Source: DATADF01 sp046263155
Lineage (GTDB): Bacteria; Actinomycetota; CADDZG01; WHSQ01
DNA: 22,125 nt
Direction of reading: 5' to 3'
NCBI GenBank assembly: GCA_046263155.1
Contig: JBHELF010000094.1
Span: 1 to 22,125 of the forward strand
A model generated the notes under the pieces. That model was not told the DNA's origin and made no database searches. It was given only the letters and a program-made list of their open reading frames with translations. Position numbers and translations under genes: made by a program. Every line of letters begins with the position of its first letter. The first letter of the stretch is position 1. Below, in pieces: positions 7,350 through 13,516 of this stretch.

Positions 7350-8006
7350 CTAGAGAAGTCGGGCGGTTGCCACGAGCGGGCGGTGATCCGAGGCCTCGGT
7401 CGCGACGGTCGCCAGGGACAGGAGTTGCAGGCCCGGACCCACGAGCACGTAGTCGATCTGGCGGGGCAGCCACCACGGCGGAATCGTCGTGCGTGGCGGG
7501 CCGGCATCGAAACCCGCGGCGACAAGGGGGGCGAGGCTACGGCGGGATTGATTGAGGTCTCCGGCGATGACCGTGGGAGAACCTCCGGCCAGTTCCACGA
7601 GACGTTCGGTTTGCAGTCGCCGTTCCGGATCGGCCTTGCCGAGATGCGTCCCCAGAACGGTTATCCCCTCCCAGTTCGCGACAAGGCAGCCGCGGGGCTC
7701 GGAGTGGCCCAGTCGAGGCAATGCGACGAAGGAAGCGTCGAAAGGCCTGCGCGCCGCCAGGGCTATCCCGTATTTCCCCTTCGACGATGCGACGGTCGGC
7801 GCGAAATGGATGCGCATCTCCGTGAGGCGCTCAAGCTCTGCGATCTGATCCACTCTGCCGGACCTTTCTCGACCGCGGTCCAGCTCTTGAAGTGCGACGA
7901 GATCGGCTTCGGTTGCCGCGATCGCGGCCGCCGTACGCGCTAGATCGATGCGCCCATCGCGCCCTCGTCCATGATGAATGTTGAAGGTTGCGATCTTGAC
8001 TTGCAC
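7350..8006 (-). CDS. Endonuclease/exonuclease/phosphatase (EEP) family protein
   Basis: A 218-residue metal-dependent phosphohydrolase of the DNase I/EEP superfamily. The signature motifs are in order: ATFNIHHG (Asn9), LQELDRG (catalytic Glu41), GTHLG, AGDLNQS (Asp-Leu-Asn) and the C-terminal SDHRPLVA with the catalytic Asp-His. The protein has no signal peptide and is short for the family, so it is close to the bare catalytic core. Members cut nucleic acids, inositol phosphates, sphingomyelin or nucleotide-like metabolites; the sequence does not decide which. Start is GTG 8006, with a weak GGTG upstream. It diverges from the rhomboid gene, with only about 40 bp between the start codons. Confidence 0.88.
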   Translation of the reverse strand: MQVKIATFNIHHGRGRDGRIDLARTAAAIAATEADLVALQELDRGRERSGRVDQIAELERLTEMRIHFAPTVASSKGKYGIALAARRPFDASFVALPRLGHSEPRGCLVANWEGITVLGTHLGKADPERRLQTERLVELAGGSPTVIAGDLNQSRRSLAPLVAAGFDAGPPRTTIPPWWLPRQIDYVLVGPGLQLLSLATVATEASDHRPLVATARLL

Positions 8007-8045
8007 ACGGACACCATAGACAGACCGCTATGGGACGATGCCCCG

Positions 8046-8930
8046 ATGGACGGGACCGAATCGGGTTCGACGCAGCTCGCCGAATCAGAGGAAACGTACT
8101 GCTACGCTCACACCAGGACGCCGACGCGTCTTCGTTGCAGTCGCTGCGACCGCCCGATCTGCGGACGCTGTGCAATCCCTGCGTCCGTGGGACAGCACTG
8201 CCCGGAATGCGTCGCCGAGGCGCGGAGGACGAGCCGGAAGGTCAAATCGGTAGCGAGGGCAACGGCGCCGGTCGTCCTAGCCCTGATCGGCATAAACGTC
8301 GTCATGTTCGTCGGCCAACTGACGATCCCCGGCCTCACCGACAGGCTCTCGGCGCGGTCTTTTTCGATCGACCATGGCGAGTGGTGGCGCCTTTTAACCG
8401 CGATGTTCCTCCACTCCCCCACATTCGTCCTGCACATCGCCTTCAACATGTACGTCCTGTACGCCTACGGACCTCACGTCGAGCAAGTGTTCGGCCACGC
8501 GCGCTTCCTGGTGCTGTACTTGATCTGTGGCTTTGGTGCCTCGGCGGCGTCATTTGCGCTACACGGTTGTTTCAGCGACAGCGTGGGGGCTTCCGGAGCG
8601 ATCTTCGGAGTGGTGGGGCTACTTCTCGTCTATTTGTACAACCGCCGCCACTCGAGCTTCGTGGCGCAATTCCTCAGGGCGCTTCTCATATTCATCGGAC
8701 TCAACCTCTTCATAGGCTTCACCTTCCCGCGCATCGACAACGTGGCCCACATCGGCGGGCTTCTGTCGGGGGTCGCGCTCGGGCTCGGATTCGACCGCAA
8801 GGGCTCACAGAAGCGGTCGGCGGCCGCCGTTCAGATCGCCACGGCGATCGTCGTTGCCGGGGTCGCGCTCGCTCTCGTGTTCTACCGAACGGCGACCCTC
8901 GAGTGCGGCTCGCCGTTCTTTTTGGGCTAG
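8046..8930 (+). CDS. Rhomboid-family intramembrane serine protease with N-terminal zinc-binding domain
   Basis: A 294-residue membrane protein. Residues 19-55 hold a B-box-like Cys/His cluster (CYAHTRTPTRLRCSRC, ICGRC, HCPEC), a common cytoplasmic extension of actinobacterial rhomboids. The rhomboid domain follows. It includes the WWRLLTAMFLH segment (114-123), oxyanion Asn134 in HIAFNM, catalytic Ser183 in GASGAIFG and catalytic His235 in NVAHIGGLLSG. About six or seven hydrophobic helices are visible, the last at 261-280. The catalytic Ser-His dyad is complete, so it should be an active protease that cleaves within or near membrane helices; the substrate is unknown. I chose ATG 8046, which avoids overlap with the divergent EEP gene. 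An in-frame ATG at 7971 would add 25 residues not typical for the family. Confidence 0.9.
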   Translation: MDGTESGSTQLAESEETYCYAHTRTPTRLRCSRCDRPICGRCAIPASVGQHCPECVAEARRTSRKVKSVARATAPVVLALIGINVVMFVGQLTIPGLTDRLSARSFSIDHGEWWRLLTAMFLHSPTFVLHIAFNMYVLYAYGPHVEQVFGHARFLVLYLICGFGASAASFALHGCFSDSVGASGAIFGVVGLLLVYLYNRRHSSFVAQFLRALLIFIGLNLFIGFTFPRIDNVAHIGGLLSGVALGLGFDRKGSQKRSAAAVQIATAIVVAGVALALVFYRTATLECGSPFFLG

Positions 8931-8976
8931 CCATCGAGCTGAAGCACTATTTGGCTTCGGCGAAACCGCTTATGGA

Positions 8977-9828
8977 TCAGGCGTCGGCGATCTCGACGAT
9001 TCCGGACTTGACCACCGCGACGCCGTCGGGGTTATAGGTCTCGAAACCGTAGGTCTTGACCCCGGCGACATCGGAGGCACTCTCCTCCCAGAACTTCGTC
9101 GTCAGCTCCTGACCCGGTAAGACGGGTTTCGAGAGGCGTACACCCACCCGCTTGATGCGCGTGGGGTCGCCGCCGGCGAGCCCGTTGACGGCCCCCTTGG
9201 TAGCGATCGCCATCGTGCACATGCCGTGCAGGATGATCCCCGGCAGGCCCGCCATCTGCGCCGTGTTGGGATCGAGGTGGATCGGGTTGTGATCGCCGGA
9301 GGCCTCGGCGTAGCGGTAAGTCTGATCCTCGTCGACCTTCGTCGTGTCTTCGTGCACGACCGTGCGCGGCTCCTCGTCCTGTGTGCCGGGGCCCGGTGGA
9401 CGCCCGCCCGAACCGCTTCCGCGGATGAACATCGTGCCGCGCACCTCGGCGACGACTTCGCCGTCGCGGTCCTTCTCCGTCGCCTTGACCGTGAACGTCT
9501 CGCCCGTCTCCTTCTGGTCGACGGACTCGAGCACCGTATCGACGGTGAGGACGTCGCCCGCCTTGATGGGGCGGTGGAGAACGTGTTCCTGGGCTCCGTG
9601 GACCAGTCGCAGCAAGTCAGCCTGCAGGTCGGGGTCCATGCCGGCTTCCATGAAGGAGCTGAAGGCGGGGACGACCGGGAAAACCGGCGGCGCTACGAGA
9701 TCCTCGCCCGCGAGGTAGCGCTCGTTCTCGTCGTTCGTGGCGCGGGCGTACTTATCGATCGCCTCCGCCGTGACTTCGTAAGTCGTGCTGCCGTAGTGCT
9801 TGCCGACAAGCTCGGTGTTAAGCGGCAC
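8977..9828 (-). CDS. Double hot-dog MaoC-family enoyl-CoA hydratase
   Basis: A 283-residue fusion of two hot-dog folds. The N-terminal half (about 5-136) is a FAS1-like, non-catalytic hot dog, with APPVFPVVPAF after a degenerate TNDENERY. A Gly/Pro linker (GSGSGGRPPGPG, 137-148) leads to a catalytic MaoC domain with the hydratase-2 motif ASGDHNPIH (Asp179, His184) and a LHGMCTMA helix. Two-domain proteins of this type are (R)-specific 2-enoyl-CoA hydratases acting on fatty-acyl or steroid side-chain CoA esters. Start is GTG 9828, one base overlapping the TAG stop of the preceding MaoC gene, with GGGAGGGG just upstream. It is the last of a four-gene unit with an SDR, a HadA-like and a HadB-like protein. 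Confidence 0.88.
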   Translation of the reverse strand: MPLNTELVGKHYGSTTYEVTAEAIDKYARATNDENERYLAGEDLVAPPVFPVVPAFSSFMEAGMDPDLQADLLRLVHGAQEHVLHRPIKAGDVLTVDTVLESVDQKETGETFTVKATEKDRDGEVVAEVRGTMFIRGSGSGGRPPGPGTQDEEPRTVVHEDTTKVDEDQTYRYAEASGDHNPIHLDPNTAQMAGLPGIILHGMCTMAIATKGAVNGLAGGDPTRIKRVGVRLSKPVLPGQELTTKFWEESASDVAGVKTYGFETYNPDGVAVVKSGIVEIADA

Positions 9829-10301
9829 TATCCCCTCCCAGGTCCCTCGTAGTCGGGCACGACTGCGTCGGCCTCTCCCACCATTGCGGTCTCCTCCTCG
9901 GGCAGGTCGAGCTCGGCGGGACCCGACCCGCGGCGTCGAGCCTCTATGGTCGCCTTGACCACGCCGTCTTCAATGGCGATGACCTTTCCGGTGCAGACGA
10001 TCTCGTCCCCGGGCCAGACCCGGGTAGTGAAGCGGACCTTGAAGCGGCGGAGGTGCTGCGGCCCCCCGAACCAGTCGGAGACAGCGTGAGCGAGATATCC
10101 CGCGGGCAACATGCCCATCGCGAAGACCGTCGGCGCACCCGTGCGCCGCGCATAGCCCTCGTCGATGTGAATTGGATTGAAGTCGCCCGAGGCTCCCGCG
10201 TAGCGAACGATGTCGGCTCGCTCGATCGGCCCGTACACCACCTCTCCGAAGTCCATCCCGGGCGTGACGGCGTCCATCGACAGGCGGCTCGGGAGAGTCA
10301 T
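9828..10301 (-). CDS. MaoC-family dehydratase, catalytic subunit (HadB-like)
   Basis: A 157-residue single hot-dog protein with the complete hydratase-2 motif YAGASGDFNPIH (catalytic Asp40 and His45) and the following FAMGMLPAGYLAHAVSDW helix. It resembles HadB of the mycobacterial (3R)-hydroxyacyl dehydratase, which needs a partner lacking the catalytic residues. The neighbour encoded just upstream (10298-10747) is exactly such a protein, and the two genes overlap by ATGA, so I infer a heterodimer. Whether the complex runs in the synthetic direction (FAS-II-like) or as a hydratase in breakdown cannot be settled from sequence. The last 40 residues are acidic and Gly/Pro-rich. Confidence 0.87.
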   Translation of the reverse strand: MTLPSRLSMDAVTPGMDFGEVVYGPIERADIVRYAGASGDFNPIHIDEGYARRTGAPTVFAMGMLPAGYLAHAVSDWFGGPQHLRRFKVRFTTRVWPGDEIVCTGKVIAIEDGVVKATIEARRRGSGPAELDLPEEETAMVGEADAVVPDYEGPGRG

Positions 10302-10747
10302 CGACCGGGATCCTTTGCCGTCTCGATCAGCGTGTAGTAAGCGGTGAGCACTTCCTCGCCGCCCGAATCGACGTATCTCGTCTCGTATGTCACGAAGCGC
10401 ATCTCCCCACCACGCTTGCCCTCCTTCACGAAGTCGCGCGCGATTCGCATCGTCCCCTTCAGCACCTCTCCGGCGACGGGCAAGCGCTTGTAGACGAACT
10501 CCTGCTCGCCGTGCAGGACGCGCTCGTAGTCGAGATTCGCGCCCAGCCGTTGCTCGCGCTCCTCGCGCGGCACCTGCCAGATCTGAGTGACGGTGAACGT
10601 CGGCGGGGCCACGGTATCGGGCAGCCCGTGCACACGAGCGGCCTCGGGATCGAAGAAGACCGAGTTGTCCTCGCCCACGGCCAGCGCGAACTCACGGACT
10701 TTTCCGCGTTCCACGAGGAGGTCGAAGACGATCTCTTTCTCAGCCAA
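10298..10747 (-). CDS. FAS1-like / MaoC_dehydrat_N protein (HadA-like, non-catalytic)
   Basis: A 149-residue hot-dog protein of the MaoC N-terminal (UPF0336/HadA) type. It has the expected KVREFALAVGEDN start of the helix and LPDTVAPPTFTVTQIW, followed by HGEQEFVYKRLPVAGEVL. The catalytic D-x-N-P-x-H is replaced by EDNSVFFD (26-33), with no histidine, so by itself it should be inactive and act as the substrate-binding partner of the next gene. Its start overlaps the SDR gene by 8 bp and its stop overlaps the HadB-like start by 4 bp. This tight packing supports one complex. Confidence 0.87.
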   Translation of the reverse strand: MAEKEIVFDLLVERGKVREFALAVGEDNSVFFDPEAARVHGLPDTVAPPTFTVTQIWQVPREEREQRLGANLDYERVLHGEQEFVYKRLPVAGEVLKGTMRIARDFVKEGKRGGEMRFVTYETRYVDSGGEEVLTAYYTLIETAKDPGR

Positions 10748-11678
10748 GCTGGACCCCTTGGCCCCCGGTGGCCTTCACCATCATCGGCATCATTCCCTCG
10801 GGAGCCGCGCCGTTCGGGAAGACCTCGTTGAGCTTCGCCACGAGCTCGTCGGCATCCCAGCGGTCGTCGCGCGTGATGAGCTGACCGATGTCCCAGGGCC
10901 GCAGCACGTTGATAGTGCCCCCGTAGATGAAGAAGCACTGGCCGGTGATGTTCTGGGCCGCGTCGGTGCAGAGCGCCACTACGACCGGAGAGATGTTCGC
11001 CGGGTCCATGGCGTCGAAGCCCTCCTCCGGCTTCGGCATCTCCCCGAAGGTGGCCTCGGTCATGCGGGTGCGCGCGTTGGGGGCGAGACAGTTGACCGTC
11101 ACGCCGTAGCGGCCGAGCTCCTGCGCCGCGATGATCGTGAAGCCCGCGATCCCGGCCTTGGCCGCGCCGTAGTTCGCCTGGCCGACGTTGCCGAAAACGC
11201 CGGAGGGACTGGCGGTGTTGATCACGCGGCCGTTTATCTGATTTCCCGCCTTCGACTGCTCACGCCAGTAGGCCGCCGCGTGTCTCGTGGGGGCGAAGTG
11301 ACCCTTCAGATGCACGGCGATGACCGCATCCCATTCCTCCTCGGACATGTTCACGAGCATCCGGTCGCGCAGGATTCCGGCGTTGTTGACGAGGATGTCC
11401 AGACGGCCGAAGTCGCCTACCGCCTGCTTGACCAGATTCTCGGCCCCCTGGAAGTCGGCGACGTTGTCGTAGTTGGGCGTTGCCTCTCCGCCGGCAGCTT
11501 TGATCTCGTCCGCCACGGATTGCGCCGGCGTGGTGTCGGAGCCCTCGCCCGCTGCGGACCCTCCCAGGTCGTTGACGACGATCTTGGCTCCGGCGGCGGC
11601 CAAGGCGAGGGCGTGCTCCCGGCCGATTCCCCGTCCCGAACCGGTGACGATCGCGACCTTGCCGTCTAGAGATGGCAT
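10740..11678 (-). CDS. SDR-family 3-hydroxyacyl-CoA dehydrogenase-like protein
   Basis: A 312-residue short-chain dehydrogenase/reductase. The cofactor motif TGSGRGIG is at 12-19, NDLGG follows strand two (Asp37, suggesting NAD(H) preference), NNAG is at 98-101, and the catalytic Ser157, Tyr170 and Lys174 are in place (NTASPSG, NYGAAKAG). A C-terminal extension of about 70 residues follows the normal end of the fold. The NDLGGSAAGEG insert and overall look resemble the dehydrogenase part of the peroxisomal multifunctional enzyme 2 (HSD17B4) and its bacterial homologues. The ATG at 11678 has GAGGAGG 7 nt upstream. It leads a unit with three hot-dog proteins. Together they could hydrate an enoyl-CoA and oxidise the (3R)-hydroxyacyl-CoA, or do the reverse. 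Confidence 0.9.
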   Translation of the reverse strand: MPSLDGKVAIVTGSGRGIGREHALALAAAGAKIVVNDLGGSAAGEGSDTTPAQSVADEIKAAGGEATPNYDNVADFQGAENLVKQAVGDFGRLDILVNNAGILRDRMLVNMSEEEWDAVIAVHLKGHFAPTRHAAAYWREQSKAGNQINGRVINTASPSGVFGNVGQANYGAAKAGIAGFTIIAAQELGRYGVTVNCLAPNARTRMTEATFGEMPKPEEGFDAMDPANISPVVVALCTDAAQNITGQCFFIYGGTINVLRPWDIGQLITRDDRWDADELVAKLNEVFPNGAAPEGMMPMMVKATGGQGVQLG

Positions 11679-11747
11679 GACGAATCCTCCTCGGAAAAGT
11701 GGGTTCCTAATCTATTCGGAGCAGGCCACCTATCGGCTGGGGCGCTC

Positions 11748-12248
11748 CTAGCAATCGGGCATGTCGAGGCGGGTACCGGGGTCTAGTCGGGCCTCGAGCA
11801 CCACGGTGCCCCAGACCTGCTTGTGAGCCCACTTGATGGCCAGTCCCAGGTGCCGAAAGCGCCGGAACAGCAAGTTGTCCCGCTGCTCGCCCGGAGAACG
11901 CATCTCCCGGATGAGGCTTTTCAGAGTGGGAGCCGTGCCCACGTTCTCGCCCAGGACCTCCCACCGTGTCACCCGGCGCCCGAGCACGCGCGCGGGCGTG
12001 TGGGAGCGCATACGGGCGGCGATCATCTCCTTGGTGTGCTTGCGAGCGACCCTCGACAGCTCGGGATCGAGGGATACGGCCCGCAGGCCATTTCTGACCC
12101 GCAGGCGATTGATCGATCGGGCCAGCCGGCGGTCGCCGTCCTTGTAGTCCCAGCAATCCGAGTCTTCGGCAATCGCCGGCGGCGGCGCGAAGAGCGCCGC
12201 GGTCAACGTCAGCGCAAATGCAGATGCCAGGAGCTTGGTTCGCTTCAC
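11748..12248 (-). CDS. Secreted CAP (SCP/PR-1) domain protein
   Basis: A 166-residue exported protein. GTG 12248 is preceded by GGAGG at 8 nt, a strong site, so I prefer it to upstream in-frame starts. A classical signal peptide (VKRTKLLASAFALTLTAALF, then APPPAIA) probably ends near residue 27. The mature part is a small CAP domain: INRLRVRNGLRAVSLDPELSRVARKHTKEM, then a His in the SHTP segment, then the family hallmark GENVG, then SLIREMRSPGEQRDNLL and a HLGLAI strand. Cys residues sit at mature position 5 and at the final residue and may be bridged. The function of bacterial CAP proteins is mostly unknown; cell-wall or lipid binding has been proposed. Confidence 0.85.
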   Translation of the reverse strand: MKRTKLLASAFALTLTAALFAPPPAIAEDSDCWDYKDGDRRLARSINRLRVRNGLRAVSLDPELSRVARKHTKEMIAARMRSHTPARVLGRRVTRWEVLGENVGTAPTLKSLIREMRSPGEQRDNLLFRRFRHLGLAIKWAHKQVWGTVVLEARLDPGTRLDMPDC

Positions 12249-12273
12249 CGCGCCTACCTCCGGACGAGATTCT

Positions 12274-12287
12274 CCCACTGAAGTGGG
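12274..12287. promoter_or_regulatory. Palindrome upstream of the CAP gene
   Basis: CCCACT-GA-AGTGGG is a perfect 6+6 inverted repeat 25 bp upstream of the CAP start and about 50 bp upstream of the plus-strand RNA locus. Its position between divergent units fits an operator or a 5' hairpin. No regulator is identified, and I see no convincing -35/-10 pair for either direction. Confidence 0.3.
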
Positions 12288-12337
12288 TCACAAAGTGTCG
12301 CCGAGCGACGGCGCGTGTGTTTTGATTTAGGCACGCG

Positions 12338-12355
12338 AGAAAGGAGGTGGTCCAG
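12338..12355 (+). promoter_or_regulatory. Extended Shine-Dalgarno sequence
   Basis: AGAAAGGAGGTGGTCCAG is complementary to the actinobacterial 16S rRNA 3' end (GGATCACCTCCTTTCT and the two bases before it) throughout, with one G-U pair at 12350. Ordinary sites in this window use 4 to 7 pairs. The GGAGG lies 10 nt before TTG 12358. The same bases can be masked by the internal anti-SD at 12432-12441, and GGTCC (12349-12353) can also pair with GGACC (12376-12380). Confidence 0.75.
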
Positions 12356-12357
12356 AC

Positions 12358-12402
12358 TTGAGTGATAGATCATTCGGACCTCGCGAGGTGACCGGCTGCT
12401 AG
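12358..12402 (+). CDS. 14-codon mini-ORF
   Basis: TTG at 12358 to TAG at 12400-12402 reads MSDRSFGPREVTGC. The only support for translation is the exceptional ribosome binding site in front of it and the absence of any other start in range. The peptide has no run of a single amino acid, so it is not an obvious attenuation leader, and I do not recognise it. Translating it would open the stem at 12402-12407 and disturb the pairing that masks the SD, so the ORF may matter more as a ribosome path than as a product. Confidence 0.5.
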   Translation: MSDRSFGPREVTGC

Positions 12403-12553
12403 TGGCCTGAGCCTTGAAATAAGGATTCTGCACCACCTCTTAGTAAGGGCCACGGGCAGAGTCCAAACCGGTTCACCGAGGTCGTCGCACCCGGACTGGT
12501 CCCCCGGGCGTCCTTCGGGACGAAGCGTGGACGGCCGACCAGTGGATCACTTG

Positions 12554-12590
12554 CCGGCGCAGGGGCAACCCCCTGCGCCGGTCTTTTTTC
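12554..12590 (+). terminator. Strong rho-independent terminator
   Basis: CCGGCGCAGGGG (12554-12565) and CCCCTGCGCCGG (12570-12581) form a perfect 12-bp stem with a 4-nt loop, followed by TC and six T. The T-run is only on the plus strand, which fixes the direction of the RNA locus. It is the best terminator in the window. Confidence 0.92.
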
Positions 12591-12600
12591 TCCTGAGCGC

Positions 12601-12645
12601 CGACTTGGTAATGGCTCACGTATACCGACTCTCATTACCAACTCA
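12601..12645 (-). repeat. 45-nt stem-loop element, copy A (3' of the SIMPL gene)
   Basis: TTGGTAATG (12605-12613) and CATTACCAA (12633-12641) form a perfect 9-bp stem around a 19-nt loop containing CGTATACCGA. It lies 14 nt beyond the stop of the SIMPL gene on that gene's strand. It aligns without gaps with copy B (13461-13505) at 29 of 45 positions. The differences in the arms are compensating: pairs 7/39, 9/37 and 13/33 change from GC to TA, TA to CG and GC to CG. No T-run follows, so it is not a classical terminator. Confidence 0.7.
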
Positions 12646-12659
12646 GTGGACGGTTGCGC

Positions 12660-13406
12660 TTATTGCAGCGCGAAGGTGACCACGATTCGCACGACGGTGG
12701 CCTGAGTGGGCGGATTGATAGGAAGCGTCGTGCCGCCGGCGGCGGCAAAGGGGGCGGCAACTGCAAGTGGTTGGGGTTGCCGCTGACCGGCCTCATTGAT
12801 GACGAGCGCTCGACCGAGCTGACGACCTGCTGTGGTCGCTAGGGCCTCCGCCTTTGTACGGGCGAGCTCCATCGCCTGGCGCAGAGCCTGCAAGAGTGCT
12901 TCATTTTCGTTGGTTCGCTCGAAGCTCACGTGGCGAATGCTGTCCGCTCCTGCCTCCACACCGACATCGATCAGCTCTCCTACGCGATCGAGATCACGCG
13001 TCCGGGCCTGCACTCCGGTGGAAGCGGCGTAGCCCACGAAGACGCTTCTTCCGTCCCGCCGCTCGAATTGCCGGTTCAAAGAGACATCGAGGGTTTCGAT
13101 CTGTTCGTTGTTTAAGCCCGCTCCGCGCAGAGCGTCGAAAACCCGCTGGGTCTTGTCGGCCAGCTTGTCCATCGCGGCAGCGGCGCTTGGGTCTTCGGCA
13201 TGGATCCCGAATATCACTTTGGCGAGATCGGGCCGCCCCTCGACGCGCCCGGCCGCCCCGACCGTCACGGTCTCCGCGAAGCCAGCGGCATCGGTCTGTC
13301 CGACCGCTAGCGTGGGACCCAGGAGCGCTGCGCCGATCAACGCCACCGCTCCCAGTAGCAGGGCTGAAAGCGCCATGCGCTTGACGTTGCGGCGATCAGA
13401 TCCCAT
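12660..13406 (-). CDS. SIMPL domain (DUF541) exported protein
   Basis: A 248-residue protein with an N-terminal signal or anchor (MALSALLLGAVALIGAALLG, about 11-30, possible cleavage near VGQTDA). The SIMPL/DUF541 domain follows: ETVTVGAAGRVEGRPDLAKVIFGI, then a helix AAAMDKLADKTQRVFDALRGAGL, IETLDVSLNRQF, FVGYAASTGVQARTRDLDRV, and the second helix ELARTKAEALATTAGRQLGRA. It ends in the strand VVRIVVTFALQ. The family forms channel-like oligomers in some bacteria, but its general role in the periplasm or cell wall is unknown. ATG 13406 has AGAGG 5 nt upstream. It lies 110 bp downstream of ligA, with stem-loop B in that gap. Confidence 0.88.
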   Translation of the reverse strand: MGSDRRNVKRMALSALLLGAVALIGAALLGPTLAVGQTDAAGFAETVTVGAAGRVEGRPDLAKVIFGIHAEDPSAAAAMDKLADKTQRVFDALRGAGLNNEQIETLDVSLNRQFERRDGRSVFVGYAASTGVQARTRDLDRVGELIDVGVEAGADSIRHVSFERTNENEALLQALRQAMELARTKAEALATTAGRQLGRALVINEAGQRQPQPLAVAAPFAAAGGTTLPINPPTQATVVRIVVTFALQ

Positions 13407-13460
13407 CTCGCCTCTTACAACGTCGGAACATGACGATCGTTGCTCTCAGGAGCTCCATCT

Positions 13461-13505
13461 CGACTTTGCAATCAGACCCGTATAGCGAGCGTGATTGCAA
13501 AGTCG
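13461..13505 (-). repeat. 45-nt stem-loop element, copy B (3' of ligA)
   Basis: CGACTTTGCAATCA (13461-13474) and TGATTGCAAAGTCG (13492-13505) are a perfect 14-bp inverted repeat with a 17-nt loop containing CGTATAGCGA. It begins 11 nt after the ligA stop on the ligA strand and ends about 55 nt before the SIMPL start. It is the same kind of element as copy A, with the same length, centre, loop core and place relative to the preceding stop codon. No T-run follows the stem. Confidence 0.75.
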
Positions 13506-13516
13506 GCGTCTATTGG

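Larger units (their letters stand above)
12330..12590 (+). ncRNA. Self-terminated structured RNA locus with extended Shine-Dalgarno and mini-ORF
   Basis: No conventional gene lies here, but the plus strand contains a complete small transcription unit. The 5' limit is my estimate. In order: an 18-nt near-complement of the 16S rRNA 3' end (12338-12355); a TTG-started 14-codon ORF (12358-12402) containing the palindrome ACCTCGCGAGGT (12378-12389); a stem GTGGCC/GGCCAC (12402-12407 with 12448-12453) enclosing a small hairpin CCTT-GAAAT-AAGG (12412-12424) and an anti-SD ACCACCTCTT (12432-12441); a stem ACTGGTC/GACCAGT (12495-12501 with 12537-12543) enclosing CGTCC-TTCG-GGACG (12509-12522), a C(UUCG)G tetraloop; and a strong terminator. 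The anti-SD can pair with 12342-12351 over 10 continuous base pairs (one G-U), which with the enclosing stem makes a pseudoknot. GGTGACCGG (12387-12395) can also pair with CCGGTTCACC (12468-12477) with one bulged base. No plus-strand gene follows, so it is not the leader of a downstream gene. Confidence 0.7.

Noticed and set aside
7996..8034. A sigma-70-type promoter for the rhomboid gene (TTGACT at 7996)
   Set aside because: No -10 element lies at a suitable distance, so it is not listed as a feature.
8977..11678. A polyketide or mycolic-type biosynthetic cluster
   Set aside because: There is no ketosynthase, acyl carrier protein, acyltransferase or tailoring enzyme; a short acyl-CoA module explains the genes.
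12338..12355. A relic of the 16S rRNA 3' end on the minus strand
   Set aside because: The match is limited to the anti-SD region, nothing else of the 16S gene is nearby, and a plus-strand ORF, anti-SD and terminator follow in the right order for an RNA locus.
12279..12592. A riboswitch (for example c-di-AMP type) controlling the CAP-domain gene
   Set aside because: The terminator T-run and the SD are on the plus strand, while the CAP gene is on the minus strand and has its own good SD at 12256-12260.
12399..12641. An 80-codon minus-strand ORF
   Set aside because: It reads through the terminator and the structured RNA on the opposite strand, has a Pro/Arg/Gly composition typical of a shadow frame, and no recognisable motif.
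12601..13505. Integron-like gene cassette with attC sites, or terminal repeats of a transposon around the SIMPL gene
   Set aside because: The stem-loops lack attC core motifs, one copy belongs to the housekeeping gene ligA, and no transposase, integrase or target-site duplication is seen.
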